Shown: positions 17,187-27,322, numbered from the stretch's first letter. The stretch is 64,000 nucleotides of DNA from Neptuniibacter caesariensis (GCF_000153345.1 NZ_CH724125.1:528871-592870), one strand, 5' to 3'. Made by a program: numbers and translations. Notes: generated from the sequence alone by a model not told the origin.

Positions 17187-17931
17187 TCCAGTAGCTGTAA
17201 TCGACCCTATGCGATCGATCTAAGGTTTCCTGAAAGGTTTTGCTCGGTGTGGCGCTGCAGCTTACGCCGCTAAATTCAGGTTCAGACCAACCCGTCATAC
17301 CGCCCATATAATCTCGTCGATACCCCCAGCTACCGCAGGACAAAATGCTGTCATAGCCTCGGTCTCGTTCACAGACGGCACAGGTTTCAAAGTTTACATC
17401 GATATGTTCACCTTCTACGCCCCAGGCATCAGACACGTAGGGCGTATCGTAAATTGAAACTGAGGCATCACGGTAAGGCCGGCCTGTCCAGGGTTTGTCA
17501 CTGTCGTCTATAGGGGTGCGATGTAATCCATAACCATGTTCCAGAGGTGCGTTGTCGTAAAATGGGTTATCAAAACCGTCTGGTATATCGATTTGAATCC
17601 GGCTTTCGCCTTGAAAAAGCCGAGCGGTTGTTTCACGGACCTGAATAAGACGGTATCTATCACAACTGGGAAGGTTTAAGCCTTCTACTTTACCGCTGTA
17701 GTTATTTTGCAGATGGATTTCTATACCGATACCCGTGGCGTTGTCTCCTGCAATGTACTTGGCTGAGCTTCTGCTACTGTGATACCAGGCTTTAGAAAAC
17801 ACCAGTATGCCGGTTGGCTCATTCTGGTAGGTGACAGGGCAGGCTTTACCAACTTGTAGCTCTGCAGCAAAAGAACTCGATACGACTACACTGATGATGT
17901 AGGCTGTTGCGATAGCTATACGTCGTAACAT
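17173..17931 (-). CDS. Secreted cysteine-containing protein of unknown function
   Basis: A 252-residue protein with a clear signal peptide (hydrophobic AIATAYIISVVVSSSFA, cleavage likely after SFA near residue 22). The mature part has eight or so cysteines, including a C-x-x-C pair in ETCAVCERDRG and GVSC near the end, fitting disulfides in the periplasm or outside. Blocks rich in Tyr, Trp and Asp follow. No known domain is recognised. It is monocistronic and convergent with the HigA-like gene, overlapping it by 14 bp. Confidence 0.8.
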   Translation of the reverse strand: MLRRIAIATAYIISVVVSSSFAAELQVGKACPVTYQNEPTGILVFSKAWYHSSRSSAKYIAGDNATGIGIEIHLQNNYSGKVEGLNLPSCDRYRLIQVRETTARLFQGESRIQIDIPDGFDNPFYDNAPLEHGYGLHRTPIDDSDKPWTGRPYRDASVSIYDTPYVSDAWGVEGEHIDVNFETCAVCERDRGYDSILSCGSWGYRRDYMGGMTGWSEPEFSGVSCSATPSKTFQETLDRSHRVDYSYWINWR

Positions 17932-18028
17932 TTTACCTCCGGGCCAAAATCTACCGGCTTAATGTATATACAAAGTATAGCTCATGGTTGGTGTTCTATT
18001 TATTTAAAGCCAGGGAGGGGTAATTTAA

Positions 18029-18385
18029 ATGTCTGAAATCCACAACCAAATCAACTATGTAGAGTTTCCCGCGCGTGATTTAGCGGCAGCCAAACGGTTT
18101 TATTCGGATCTGTTTGGCTGGACGTTTACTGACTATGGCGATGAATACGCTGCTTTTGAAGGGGCAGGGCTCGCCGGTGGCTTTTACCTTTCTGGACTAT
18201 CTGCAAGCTCTTCAGAAGGTGGCGCACTGATCGTTCTGTACAGTAAGGATCTCGAAGCCAGTCAGGCGCTTATTGAAGCAGCAGGTGGTCATACCAAAGT
18301 GGATATCTTTGATTTTCCGGGTGGACGTCGTTTTCACTTCACCGATCCAAATGATAATGAGCTTGCGATCTGGTCCGATCAGTGA
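18029..18385 (+). CDS. VOC (glyoxalase/bleomycin-resistance-like) superfamily protein
   Basis: 118 residues forming one vicinal-oxygen-chelate module pair. The start NYVEFPARDLAAAKRFYSDL, then FGWTFTDYGDEYAAF, and the end GGRRFHFTDPNDNELAIWSD are typical of small VOC proteins. The family includes lyases, dioxygenases and antibiotic-binding proteins, so no reaction is assigned. GGGAGGGG precedes the ATG. Its stop lies 3 bp from that of the convergent radD. Confidence 0.92.
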   Translation: MSEIHNQINYVEFPARDLAAAKRFYSDLFGWTFTDYGDEYAAFEGAGLAGGFYLSGLSASSSEGGALIVLYSKDLEASQALIEAAGGHTKVDIFDFPGGRRFHFTDPNDNELAIWSDQ

Positions 18386-18388
18386 TGA

Positions 18389-20143
18389 TTAGGCCAGCTG
18401 GTTAGCTTTGCGGTAACGCCCCTGGTAATCGAAGATTCGTTCCTTAACCGACCAAAAATGTTTTTGCTGTCGTGCGATGACGAAGTCCGGAGCAGTCAAT
18501 AATGACTCATAAGCCAGAGCCTGCTCTATAGATTCGAGTAGTTGAGGGGCCTGGCTATTAGCCACCCTTCGGCCAAAGATTTGATTAAAGCGTTTCTTTG
18601 CTGCCGGTTTAGAAAAGTCAAAACTTTCTTTAAGCTCCTCACCCTCTTCACCATGGTAGGTTACCAGCAATTTGGATTCCTTGGTTGAGAGAGAGAGGCC
18701 AGAACAGCGCAGCACCATCGCATTTTTAAGTTTAAGGGCATCTTTCAATTGATCGTCGGGGTCTATGATTGCTTCATGACACTGATGGCATTTTCGTGCT
18801 GCTATATCATTCTCGGCATTACAATGGGGACAGTCTTTAAAGCGAAAACGATAGTCACATTGTTCCGTCTGCATTTGGCCTGAGTCGTCTTCCAGTAACC
18901 CCTGACAACGACGTCCATAATGCTCTGTAACTTTTCCCTCAGCATCGGTTTTACCCCAGAATATATTGGCAAAACCGCAGGAAGGGCAGAATACCTGTAC
19001 AGGTTCGGTATCGGGTGCAGGGCGCTTCTCACCGACCTCAGGATGGTGGAGGTTAAAGCTATTACCCGCATAGTCGATCACAAGACAATCTTTCTTATCT
19101 GGAGCTAAACGTAACCCGCGCCCAACAATTTGTTGATAAAGACTGACGGATTGTGTGGGTCGAAGAATAGCGATCAGGTCAACGTGGGGGGCGTCAAAAC
19201 CGGTGGTGAGTACAGAGACATTGACCAGAAACTTAATATCGCGGTTCTTAAATTGCTTAATCAGCCTGTCACGTTCAACCAGTGGAGTGTCACCTGTGAT
19301 TAGTGCAGCGCTTTCAGCTGGCAGATAACCGAAAATCTCTTTTGCATGATCGACGGTGGCGGCAAAGATCATGACTCCTTTACGTTGCTCAGAGCGTTCA
19401 ACCACCTGTTCAATGATCGAACGTGTCACCCGTTGATGTTTACTAAGCAGTTGGTTGAGGTCTTGTTCTGAATAACCACCAAAGCTGTTCTGCTGTAAAA
19501 CACTAAAATCATATTGAGCTATCGTTGCATCTTCCATTACCGGTTCTGTCAGGTAATGGTTGCGAATCATGTAACTTAACGGCAGTTCATAGATACAACG
19601 TTTAAAGGGTTTGAGGTTCTCACTACGTGCATAGCCTCGGTAGTGGAATTGATAGATCCAGCCAATGCCAAGCCGATAAGGGGTTGCAGTTAAGCCTAAT
19701 ATCTTTAGCGAAGGATTATGTTGTTTTAGTTGACTAAAGATTTTGTTGTACTGGCTTTCATCATTATCGCTGACGCGATGACACTCATCGACGATCAGAA
19801 GGGAATATTCGTCACTAAACTTATCCAGACTGGCATTCACCGATTGAACACTGGCAAAAGTGACCTGGTGTTGTTGCTCCTTACGGCTTAAGCCGGCGGA
19901 AAAAATCCCGCCAGTCAGCCCATAACTTTCATACTTGGCATGGTTTTGCTCCACCAACTCCTTCACATGGGTCAGAACCATGATTTTTTTTCGGGCTAAT
20001 CGGGCAAGTTCCGCGATAACAAGGCTTTTCCCCGCACCTGTCGGTAATACTATCACTGCCGGATCGTTTTTCTTACGAAAGTGGGCAAGTGTCGCATCGA
20101 CAGCTTCTTGCTGATAAGGGCGTAGGGTAAAAGGTAGTGACAT
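18389..20143 (-). CDS. radD: DNA repair helicase/ATPase RadD (YejH)
   Basis: A superfamily 2 helicase-like ATPase of 584 residues, nearly the same length and layout as E. coli RadD. Visible motifs are [19 protein letters not shown], Walker A PTGAGKS, the DECH box [24 protein letters not shown], and motif [13 protein letters not shown] zinc-binding part follows ([14 protein letters not shown], then [18 protein letters not shown]). RadD acts in repair of double-strand breaks and template-switch intermediates with RecA and SSB. The gene stands alone. Confidence 0.96.
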   Translation of the reverse strand: MSLPFTLRPYQQEAVDATLAHFRKKNDPAVIVLPTGAGKSLVIAELARLARKKIMVLTHVKELVEQNHAKYESYGLTGGIFSAGLSRKEQQHQVTFASVQSVNASLDKFSDEYSLLIVDECHRVSDNDESQYNKIFSQLKQHNPSLKILGLTATPYRLGIGWIYQFHYRGYARSENLKPFKRCIYELPLSYMIRNHYLTEPVMEDATIAQYDFSVLQQNSFGGYSEQDLNQLLSKHQRVTRSIIEQVVERSEQRKGVMIFAATVDHAKEIFGYLPAESAALITGDTPLVERDRLIKQFKNRDIKFLVNVSVLTTGFDAPHVDLIAILRPTQSVSLYQQIVGRGLRLAPDKKDCLVIDYAGNSFNLHHPEVGEKRPAPDTEPVQVFCPSCGFANIFWGKTDAEGKVTEHYGRRCQGLLEDDSGQMQTEQCDYRFRFKDCPHCNAENDIAARKCHQCHEAIIDPDDQLKDALKLKNAMVLRCSGLSLSTKESKLLVTYHGEEGEELKESFDFSKPAAKKRFNQIFGRRVANSQAPQLLESIEQALAYESLLTAPDFVIARQQKHFWSVKERIFDYQGRYRKANQLA

Positions 20144-20200
20144 AGGGCTTAGTCAGGATGAAAGCGCTGATCATAACCCCTGACCCTATTTGTTAACAAG

Positions 20201-20740
20201 TTACCACTTCATCATCGGAGCAGGGTTTAGCGGATGTTTTAAGAACCAGCGGCCACCGCGCTTAGCCAGGTTCTTATGGAAATCCGCGTTAGGAAACGCT
20301 GCCTTAACTTCCGCTATATAATCTTTACCTACGCCAAATCGAATTACTCCCATAGAGAAATCAACCAGGTCGCCTTTTCTGAAAACTTCTACCAGAGGAT
20401 AACGACTGTTCTTATAACTTCTCAGTTTATGATGTTCGGTAATCATCAGAGTAAGTTCTTCCTGCCATGAGTCACATCCCGATATTTCAAGGTAATCATG
20501 TAAGGGGGGCAAAGAGGGCTCGATATAATCGACAGTGTCTTCGATCCATATACCTATGTCATGGTATGCGGCGGCGATAATGATTTTCTCTTTCTCTTCT
20601 TCTGAGCATTCTTTTAATGCAAAACAAAAATGAATCATGCGATATACATGGTTTCGATAGCCTTGGAACTCATCACCAATTGTTTGCTTCCACTCACTTA
20701 AAAGGTCTTCTAATAATGGGATCTGTTGTTGAATTTGCAT
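20201..20740 (-). CDS. HD-domain protein, putative phosphohydrolase
   Basis: 179 residues with an HD-type metal site: an early histidine (RNHVYRMIHFCF), the doublet in AAAYHDIGIW, and later H in LTLMITEHHKL. This arrangement suits a metal-dependent phosphohydrolase, but the substrate cannot be inferred. A short gap separates it from the divergent GlxA-like regulator. Confidence 0.8.
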   Translation of the reverse strand: MQIQQQIPLLEDLLSEWKQTIGDEFQGYRNHVYRMIHFCFALKECSEEEKEKIIIAAAYHDIGIWIEDTVDYIEPSLPPLHDYLEISGCDSWQEELTLMITEHHKLRSYKNSRYPLVEVFRKGDLVDFSMGVIRFGVGKDYIAEVKAAFPNADFHKNLAKRGGRWFLKHPLNPAPMMKW

Positions 20741-20845
20741 GTTTGCCTCCGTTTTTAGTTATTGTGCCCACACCTTGATTTGCCCAGTAGTGGCGGAAAA
20801 GACATAATGAGGGATAAAACAGACATTGGTAAAAATTAACTCGCT

Positions 20846-21766
20846 ATGGAAATCGCACTGATTCACTACCCCGCGGCATTGAAATCTGCTCTTTATGGGA
20901 TCGAAGAGATGTTGGAGATGGCGAACGCTGTTGGTGGAGATTCTGGTTGTTACTTTGAAGTTAAGCACCTGAATGCTATGGAGATAACCACCTTTAACGA
21001 GCGTAGGTATAATTTTGTATTTATACCGCCTGCGCAGGTCAGTAGCTATTACCTAAAACCGGATGAGGCATTGCTTGATTGGCTAAGAGTGCAAAACTTA
21101 CATGGGGCTGTCATTTGTAGTGCCTGTGCAGGGGCTTTTATTCTTGCGGCGACAGGGCTGACCAAAGAGCATTCTATTACCACCCATTGGGGATTAGCAG
21201 AACAACTCAGAGAGCTATATCCAGATCAGCAAATTGATTCCGATAAAATTCTTATCAATGAAACTGAAGTGATTACAGCTGGGGGAATGATGTCATGGAT
21301 AGATCTCGGCCTGGAACTGATTAAAGTTGGCTTTGATCTGCAGGTCATGCGCAAAGTAGGTAAAAATCTGGTAATTGATACCGCTCCTCGTGATCAGCGG
21401 TTTTATCAGCAATTCAGTCCCAATCTAGCTCATGGAGATACTCTGGTCTTATCTGTTCAGAAGCATATTCATACTCAATTTAATTACCCCCTTAAAATCA
21501 GGTCACTCGCTGAGGAGTTTAATCTATCAGAACGTACTCTTTTAAGGCGCTTTCAGTCAGCAACAGGCCTCAAACCGAGTGAGTATATTAGCCATTATCG
21601 AATCCACAAATGTTGTGAGTTACTGGAGACAACCCGCAAAAGCTTTGAATCTATTGTTTGCGAGATCGGTTATGAAGATGTCAGCACCTGTAGGAAAGCT
21701 TTTAAAAGGATTATGGGCTTATCACCTGCTGCTTTTAGAAAACGTTTCACCGATTCTTTCGCTTGA
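20846..21766 (+). CDS. GlxA-like regulator (DJ-1/PfpI-like domain plus AraC HTH)
   Basis: 306 residues. The N-terminal half resembles class I glutamine amidotransferase/DJ-1 folds (GAVICSACAGAFILAATGLT, then TTHWGLAEQL), and the C-terminal part is an AraC-type DNA-binding domain (SLAEEFNLSERTLLRRFQSA, GYEDVSTCRKAFKRIMGLSP). Proteins of this layout control nitrogen-compound or catabolic genes. A cysteine is kept at the nucleophile elbow (CSAC), although most of these domains are non-catalytic sensors. Its target is not evident. Confidence 0.92.
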   Translation: MEIALIHYPAALKSALYGIEEMLEMANAVGGDSGCYFEVKHLNAMEITTFNERRYNFVFIPPAQVSSYYLKPDEALLDWLRVQNLHGAVICSACAGAFILAATGLTKEHSITTHWGLAEQLRELYPDQQIDSDKILINETEVITAGGMMSWIDLGLELIKVGFDLQVMRKVGKNLVIDTAPRDQRFYQQFSPNLAHGDTLVLSVQKHIHTQFNYPLKIRSLAEEFNLSERTLLRRFQSATGLKPSEYISHYRIHKCCELLETTRKSFESIVCEIGYEDVSTCRKAFKRIMGLSPAAFRKRFTDSFA

Positions 21767-21827
21767 TAGAAGCGAACCAATCGTAAACTTGATTGTCTGA
21801 AAGCAAAGTTTATTAAGGGGTATCACG

Positions 21828-22214
21828 ATGTTTTCAAAAAGTCTTTATAACGGCGTGCTTGCAATCATGATAAGCGTATCTTCCCTAACCGCCCAAGCTG
21901 AGCCGGGTGAATATAATGGTCAATTCAAAGCGGGGGAAAATCCGCTTGTCTGGTCCGAACAAGCATCCGAATGGATTAGTCCTAATCAGTTCTGGCTGGC
22001 ATTTGCCGAAACTAAAGGAGGCTTAACCTGGGGGCAGCGTACTGATTATCCTGAATACGATCAGGTGAATGAACACGACACTATGATCATTCAGCTGGAA
22101 TCAGGAAACTGCATGATGGAGTTTTTCCATAGCCGATGGCGTCGTGCGAATGATGTTAGACGTTGGGATCCGCTGTTCAATGAATACGCTGGTTGCCCAG
22201 ATGTATTTAAGTAA
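21828..22214 (+). CDS. Small secreted hypothetical protein
   Basis: 128 residues with a signal peptide ending in LTAQA, cleavage before EPGEYNG. The mature protein of about 104 residues is rich in Trp and acidic residues and has two cysteines, C107 and C124 by count from the start. AAGGGG precedes the ATG. It has no recognisable domain. It is 61 bp behind the GlxA-like regulator and ends at a bidirectional terminator. Confidence 0.75.
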   Translation: MFSKSLYNGVLAIMISVSSLTAQAEPGEYNGQFKAGENPLVWSEQASEWISPNQFWLAFAETKGGLTWGQRTDYPEYDQVNEHDTMIIQLESGNCMMEFFHSRWRRANDVRRWDPLFNEYAGCPDVFK

Positions 22215-22216
22215 CA

Positions 22217-22245
22217 TAAAAAAACCGGCCTGATTAGGCCGGTTT
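22217..22245. terminator. Bidirectional terminator between convergent genes
   Basis: AAACCGGCC (22222-22230), loop TGATTA and GGCCGGTTT (22237-22245) form a 9-bp stem. The A run before it gives a strong U tract on the minus strand, serving the gene at 22274-23419; on the + strand only three T follow. Confidence 0.88.
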
Positions 22246-22273
22246 AAAGTATCGCAGCGATTAAGAAGGGGAG

Positions 22274-23419
22274 TTAATCGTCTGCGTCGTCCTGATCAAA
22301 CCGGGTCATAAGGTCGCGTAACAAGCCGAAGTTACCATCCAGTTTGTTCTGGGATTCTTCATCTGCGTCCTTGTAGCGAATATCCTGATGGATCAGATTA
22401 TCTAAAAGGTCTGCACCAAATAGAGAACTATCCTGTAGGAAGCCTAATGCCGGGTTACTGGTGAACTGATCGAAATTGTTCATCATTTGTCCAAGCTGGC
22501 GGCCGCCTTCACCAAGGGGGTTATTCATCTGTTGAACTTGTTCATAGGCTGCAACAGCAGAGTAACTTGCCGATTGGGTCATAGTTACATTCAAGTTCAT
22601 CAATTGAGATTTGTCCATCTCAAGTTCGGTTGCCTGTTCAAAGGCATCCTGAACATCCCCGCCATAAAAATCTTCAGCGATCAGGTTAAGGTCCTGGATC
22701 AATGTGGTCAGTGCTTCCAGTTCATCTTCGTTAAGATCGCCTTCTACACTAAAGCTGTAGCTGCTGCTAGCTGAACGATCCAGGCTGAATGAAAGGGCAC
22801 TTGAATTGCCATCTGAATAGGCACCTAATGAAGCGGTTTCACTGGCTTGGCTATTGAACCGGATGGATACTTTATCGCCTTCACGGGTCATTACATCCAT
22901 TGAGAACGATTCAGACTTTGAATAGCGCTCGGCGGCTGAGATGGAGGTCTGTCGGATCGGCGCTGTTTCATTACTGTTAGGCGCAAGGCCGGCCAGCGCT
23001 TCGAACGTCAGATCCATAGTTTCATCGATTGTTGCCGAAATCTCGGGCGACAACATATCAAGATCTTCAAGAATTTCGGTCGCTTCTTTGAAACCCTTTT
23101 CAACGCCTGAAAGCGCTGCCTGGTACATGCGGTCAAGATCCTCATCCGAGGCACCACGTGCACGCGCTTGTTCAAGCCCCTGGGCTACAAAATTAGATAT
23201 TCTGTTAGCGACTTTTTCCGGGGAGTATTCGTTTGCGTCCAGACCTTTCATCTCTGATACGCTCATACCCGGAATATTTTCTGCCAATTTGGCGACTAAC
23301 CTATCTGCCGCAGATGCAGAACGCCCACTGCTGTCTTTACCATCAGCAAAACCACCGGTTACCAGCGTTTCCTGGCGTACCTGAGAATATGCTGCCTGGC
23401 TGCTTAATAGAACTTGCAC
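22274..23419 (-). CDS. DUF5610-like protein
   Basis: A 381-residue cytoplasmic-looking protein without signal or membrane segments. An N-terminal helical part contains NEYSPEKVANRISNFVAQGL and SGVEKGFKEATEILEDLDML, which resemble the DUF5610 family of marine gammaproteobacteria. A serine-rich beta-like middle (KSESFSMDVMTREGDKVSIR, then SLDRSASSSYSFSVEG) and an acidic tail follow. The role of the family is not established; it is sometimes seen near motility genes. Monocistronic. The family call is from memory and moderate. Confidence 0.7.
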   Translation of the reverse strand: MQVLLSSQAAYSQVRQETLVTGGFADGKDSSGRSASAADRLVAKLAENIPGMSVSEMKGLDANEYSPEKVANRISNFVAQGLEQARARGASDEDLDRMYQAALSGVEKGFKEATEILEDLDMLSPEISATIDETMDLTFEALAGLAPNSNETAPIRQTSISAAERYSKSESFSMDVMTREGDKVSIRFNSQASETASLGAYSDGNSSALSFSLDRSASSSYSFSVEGDLNEDELEALTTLIQDLNLIAEDFYGGDVQDAFEQATELEMDKSQLMNLNVTMTQSASYSAVAAYEQVQQMNNPLGEGGRQLGQMMNNFDQFTSNPALGFLQDSSLFGADLLDNLIHQDIRYKDADEESQNKLDGNFGLLRDLMTRFDQDDADD

Positions 23420-23590
23420 GGGTTATTCCTCCACAGACAAAAAAAGGATCAAGCTGATCCTGAGCTGTTTATCATGACTACTGAATAAACTGTTTATCGA
23501 CCCGAATAGTAAATGCTTTAGTCTTAATATTAGTAGATGAAATTGTTTCAGGTAAAAATATCAGGCTAAGGCTTAAAGCTGGCTGAATAG

Positions 23591-25573
23591 CTAACTTTTG
23601 CTAAGAATTGAGGCTTCAGCCAGCTCGACTTTATCCGTAGGCCCCTTAAGAACGACAATATCACCGCTCTTAAGGCGAGTATCACCTTTGGGGTTGTGAT
23701 TAGAATGATTCTGCCTTCTGATCATCGCGACCGTAACTTTGAACCTTTCAAGTTTAAGCTCTTTAAGGGTTTTACCTATCTCAGCTGCATCGGTATCGAT
23801 AGTGACAGGATGAAGTATCTCTTTTGCGCGGCCACTACTATCAATTTTCGAGGAGTGGCGGCCATGGTAGTAGCCATGGAGCATATGATAGCGTTCTGCG
23901 CGTACAGTATTGATCTGCTTTTCGATCTTAGTGTGGGGCATTCCTAGCAAAGAGAGGACATGTGAGATCATCATCAAGCTGCCTTCTAATGCCTCGGGAA
24001 TCACTTCAGTTGCGCCAGCTGTCTGGAATTCATCCAGCTGCGAATCATCGCGTGTTCTAACCAGGATAGGAAGATCAACAAAGCGTGAGCGAATGTGCTT
24101 CAGTGCAGGCAATGAAGATTCAGTTTCCGGGAAACTAAGAATCAACATTCGCGCATTTTTTGCGCCAACCGCTTCTAAAATATCGTCACGACGGGCATCA
24201 CCGAAACAGATATGCTCACCAGCGGTTGAGGCCTCCATAACACGAACCGGATCATTATCGATCGCGATATAGGGTATCTGCGCCTGATCAAGAAAGCGCG
24301 CCATGATTTGCCCAACACGACCAAAACCGCAAATGATTACGTGGTTATTGAGATTATGGTTATCGATTTGCGAGCCTGATGGGTCAATCGAATCCTCTTG
24401 CTCTAGTTGTTGTTTTGCCAGCAAACCATCGACACGGTGGGTGTGGTTCATAATGATCGGTGTAATGATCATGCTAATGATGATAGTGGCTACCGTCAGG
24501 GTATTGATTTCAGGACTAATTAATTGGCTACCTAATGCAAGGGCAAGTAGGGCAAAACCAAACTCACCGCCCTGACTAAGACTGAGCCCGGCTCGAAGAG
24601 AGTTCACCAGATCTTTATGAAGAAGACTGCCAATAAATGTAATGATCAGTGTCTTCGCTGTAATTAAGCACAGGGTAAACACCAACACCCAGTACCAGTT
24701 CTCAAGCAAGGATTGCAGATCGAGCTGCATTCCGACTGAGACAAAAAATAGTCCAAGCAGTACATCACGGAACGGGCGAATATCGGCTTCAAGCTGATAG
24801 CGATAGCGGCTTTCTCCGAGCATCATGCCTGCCAGAAAACCGCCTAGCGCCATGGACAAACCGGCAGCCTCGGTTAGCCAGGCGGCTAACAGTGCCGCAG
24901 CTAAAGAGGTGAGTACGAATACATCACTGGAACCACTACGTGCAGACTCATGAAACAGCATTGGCATAACAATATGGCCGATCAGAAGGAGAACAATTAA
25001 TAGTGTGCCTCCCTCGAGTAACATAAGGGCCACTTGCGATCCATTAATCTCTGAAGCGCCCCCATTGAGTGTAGGAACAACTATCAGGAAAAAGACCGCA
25101 GCAAGATCCTGAAAGATGAGGGTGCCAACGGAGAGTTGTCCGTGTGGGGTATCCAGCTCATTTCGGTGTATCAGTTCGCGACTGACTATTGCTGTAGACG
25201 ACAGGGAGAGGGCGCCTGCAATAACCACTGAGGTTGTCAGTGGCATGCCAATCAAAGTACAGAAGCCTATTATGACCGCTGAGGTGATAATGACCTGCAA
25301 ACTTCCAAGGCCAAAAACGGCCTTACGCATCGCGATCATGCGTGAAACCGAGAACTCGAGGCCGAGCATAAAGAGAAGGAACACAACACCCAGTTCACTT
25401 AGGAATTCAATGCTGTGAACGTCTTCTATAACCCCTAATGCATAAGGGCCTACCAGTGCACCAACACTTAGATAGGCTAAAAGAGGGGGAAGTTGGATAC
25501 GACGGAACAAGGTTGTGGCAATAACGGCACAACAGAGAATAACCAGAAATTGCTCGAAGAAACCATGTGTCAT
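23591..25573 (-). CDS. Monovalent cation:proton antiporter-2 (CPA2/Kef-type) with RCK domains
   Basis: A 660-residue inner-membrane exchanger. Residues 1-390 form the 12-13 segment Na+/H+ exchanger domain (QLPPLLAYLSVGALVGPYAL; ALSLSSTAIVSRELIHR; GTLIFQDLAAVFFLIVVPTL). A TrkA-N/RCK nucleotide-binding domain follows (HVIICGFGRVGQIMARFLDQ), then a TrkA-C ligand domain near the end (LKSGDIVVLKGPTDKVELAE). The layout matches YbaL/KefB-like K+/H+ antiporters used in pH and electrophile stress. No KefF/KefG-type partner is adjacent. It lies 29 bp behind the DUF2058 gene and is probably cotranscribed with it. Confidence 0.93.
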   Translation of the reverse strand: MTHGFFEQFLVILCCAVIATTLFRRIQLPPLLAYLSVGALVGPYALGVIEDVHSIEFLSELGVVFLLFMLGLEFSVSRMIAMRKAVFGLGSLQVIITSAVIIGFCTLIGMPLTTSVVIAGALSLSSTAIVSRELIHRNELDTPHGQLSVGTLIFQDLAAVFFLIVVPTLNGGASEINGSQVALMLLEGGTLLIVLLLIGHIVMPMLFHESARSGSSDVFVLTSLAAALLAAWLTEAAGLSMALGGFLAGMMLGESRYRYQLEADIRPFRDVLLGLFFVSVGMQLDLQSLLENWYWVLVFTLCLITAKTLIITFIGSLLHKDLVNSLRAGLSLSQGGEFGFALLALALGSQLISPEINTLTVATIIISMIITPIIMNHTHRVDGLLAKQQLEQEDSIDPSGSQIDNHNLNNHVIICGFGRVGQIMARFLDQAQIPYIAIDNDPVRVMEASTAGEHICFGDARRDDILEAVGAKNARMLILSFPETESSLPALKHIRSRFVDLPILVRTRDDSQLDEFQTAGATEVIPEALEGSLMMISHVLSLLGMPHTKIEKQINTVRAERYHMLHGYYHGRHSSKIDSSGRAKEILHPVTIDTDAAEIGKTLKELKLERFKVTVAMIRRQNHSNHNPKGDTRLKSGDIVVLKGPTDKVELAEASILSKS

Positions 25574-25602
25574 CGTTATTCCTTAACTTCGACCCGTTTT
25601 GA

Positions 25603-26160
25603 TTACCACATCAGGTCATCAGGTATTTTATAATCCGCATACGGATCATCTTCGTCCGGTTCCTCTTCCGGTTCGATACGAATCACATAATCAGGGATAC
25701 GTTGTTCGATCTTTTCGGCAAACAGGTCTGGCAGTAGATAGAATTTCTCTTCTAAAACGGCAATCGCGAGTTGTCCACGAATCAGCTGTCCCTGGAGAGT
25801 GTCGTCAACATAAAGCGTTTTTACTTTCTTATCATAAACAAAGTTATAGGCAACTTCGCCATCCTTAGGCAGTGCGATATGGTGTTGATTGATCATCTGG
25901 CGACACTGCGCTTCAATCTCACGGTTGCGGCGTTCTTCGTCCCGCTGGCGATTCAGTTCGCGATCTTTTTCCTGCTTCGCTTTGCGCTGTTGCTCAAGCT
26001 GCTGTTGTTTTTCTGCTTGTTCATCAACAACCGCCTGGCCTGATTTTCGTGCTTTGGACGCTTTCTTTTTCTGCTGCCTTTTCTCAGTCTCGGCCTGCTT
26101 GGCTTTTTTCTTATCTACCAAGCCCATATTCAATAACTGATCTTTTAGTGAACCTGCCAT
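25603..26160 (-). CDS. DUF2058 protein (YaiL-like)
   Basis: A 185-residue soluble protein with the DUF2058 start SLKDQLLNMGLVDKKKAK, a long Lys/Glu/Gln/Arg-rich coiled-coil region (about 20-85), and a compact C-terminal half (INQHHIALPKDGEVAYNFVY, then GQLAIAVLEEKFYLLP) with an acidic tail. E. coli YaiL has been reported as a nucleoprotein, but the function is unclear. It is the first of two genes with the antiporter. Confidence 0.92.
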   Translation of the reverse strand: MAGSLKDQLLNMGLVDKKKAKQAETEKRQQKKKASKARKSGQAVVDEQAEKQQQLEQQRKAKQEKDRELNRQRDEERRNREIEAQCRQMINQHHIALPKDGEVAYNFVYDKKVKTLYVDDTLQGQLIRGQLAIAVLEEKFYLLPDLFAEKIEQRIPDYVIRIEPEEEPDEDDPYADYKIPDDLMW

Positions 26161-26329
26161 AACATACTCAAAAAAATTGTGACGAATTATCGCGACACTA
26201 TATCAAATCAGGCGAAACTGAAGCCAATTTTTCAATGGGGTAATGCGGATAATTAGTGGAAACTCTCCTTGAATAGATGTTGGCTTAAGCTTAATCTGCT
26301 TCCCTTTGATTCTTATAGCGTTTTTATCT

Positions 26330-27322
26330 ATGTCTGAACATGATCTGGCACACCCGTTCGAACGATTAACTCCATCATTCCTAATGGATGCGGTTGAAAC
26401 ATTAGGTCACTGGTGTGATGGAAGAACTTTCCCACTCAACAGCTATGAGAACCGGGTATATCAGGTGGGTATAGAAGATCAGGATCCTCTTATCGCAAAA
26501 TTCTATCGTCCTGATCGATGGAGTAGAGAGCAGATTCTCGAAGAGCATCAATTTGGTTTTGAGCTTGAAGAGCAAGAATTACCTGTAGTTACCCCTATCA
26601 AAAATGATTGTGGTGAAACATTGTTCGAATATCAGGGGTTCTTCTTTTCTCTGTTCAAGAGGAAAGGAGGCCATGCCCCTGAACTAGATAATCTTGATAA
26701 TCTCTATACCTTAGGGAAGACCTTAGGCCGTTTTCATCTGGTTGGCAGTAAAAGCGATTTTAAGCATCGTCCTACGCTGGATAGCCAGAGCTTTGGCCAC
26801 GAGAGTTTTAAGCTCTTAAGCGAAAACTTCATGCCAAAGCAGCTCAAGCCTGCCTATGACTCTATTTGTAAAGAGCTTCTGCAGGCGATAGATGAAATTA
26901 TGTTGTCATGTGCGGATGCCCCTTTAATCCGCGTTCACGGTGACTGCCATTCCGGTAATATCCTATGGCGGGATGATCTACCGCATTTTGTTGATTTTGA
27001 CGATGCGCGGATGGCACCGGCAATGCAGGATATCTGGATGCTGTTATCGGGTGAGCGTTATGATCAGTTGGCGCAGCTATCAGAGATTGCCGACGGGTAC
27101 AGTGAATTCTATGATTTCCCCACCCGTCAGTTACGTTTAGTCGAGGTGCTTCGCAGCCTCAGGATCATGCATTACAGCGCATGGTTGGCCCGAAGATGGG
27201 AAGATCCGGCTTTTCCGCATAACTTCAGTTGGTTTAATACAGAGCGATACTGGGGAGAGCACATCTTGTCACTTAAAGAGCAGCTTTCTAAGCTTGATGA
27301 GGATCCTCTGGCCTTGATGTAG
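26330..27322 (+). CDS. srkA: Stress response Ser/Thr protein kinase SrkA (YihE/RdoA)
   Basis: A kinase of 330 residues in the APH/choline-kinase fold that protects cells under stress; in E. coli it counters MazF-mediated death and is part of the Cpx regulon. Motifs: SYENRVYQVGIEDQDPLIAKF (nucleotide loop and Lys), VHGDCHSGNILW (catalytic loop) and HFVDFDDARMAP (metal-binding DFD). I chose the ATG at 26330 (MSEHDLAHPFERL) over an upstream TTG because family members start here. It is often followed by dsbA, but here the 3' end overlaps a convergent diguanylate cyclase gene by 35 bp. Confidence 0.95.
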   Translation: MSEHDLAHPFERLTPSFLMDAVETLGHWCDGRTFPLNSYENRVYQVGIEDQDPLIAKFYRPDRWSREQILEEHQFGFELEEQELPVVTPIKNDCGETLFEYQGFFFSLFKRKGGHAPELDNLDNLYTLGKTLGRFHLVGSKSDFKHRPTLDSQSFGHESFKLLSENFMPKQLKPAYDSICKELLQAIDEIMLSCADAPLIRVHGDCHSGNILWRDDLPHFVDFDDARMAPAMQDIWMLLSGERYDQLAQLSEIADGYSEFYDFPTRQLRLVEVLRSLRIMHYSAWLARRWEDPAFPHNFSWFNTERYWGEHILSLKEQLSKLDEDPLALM

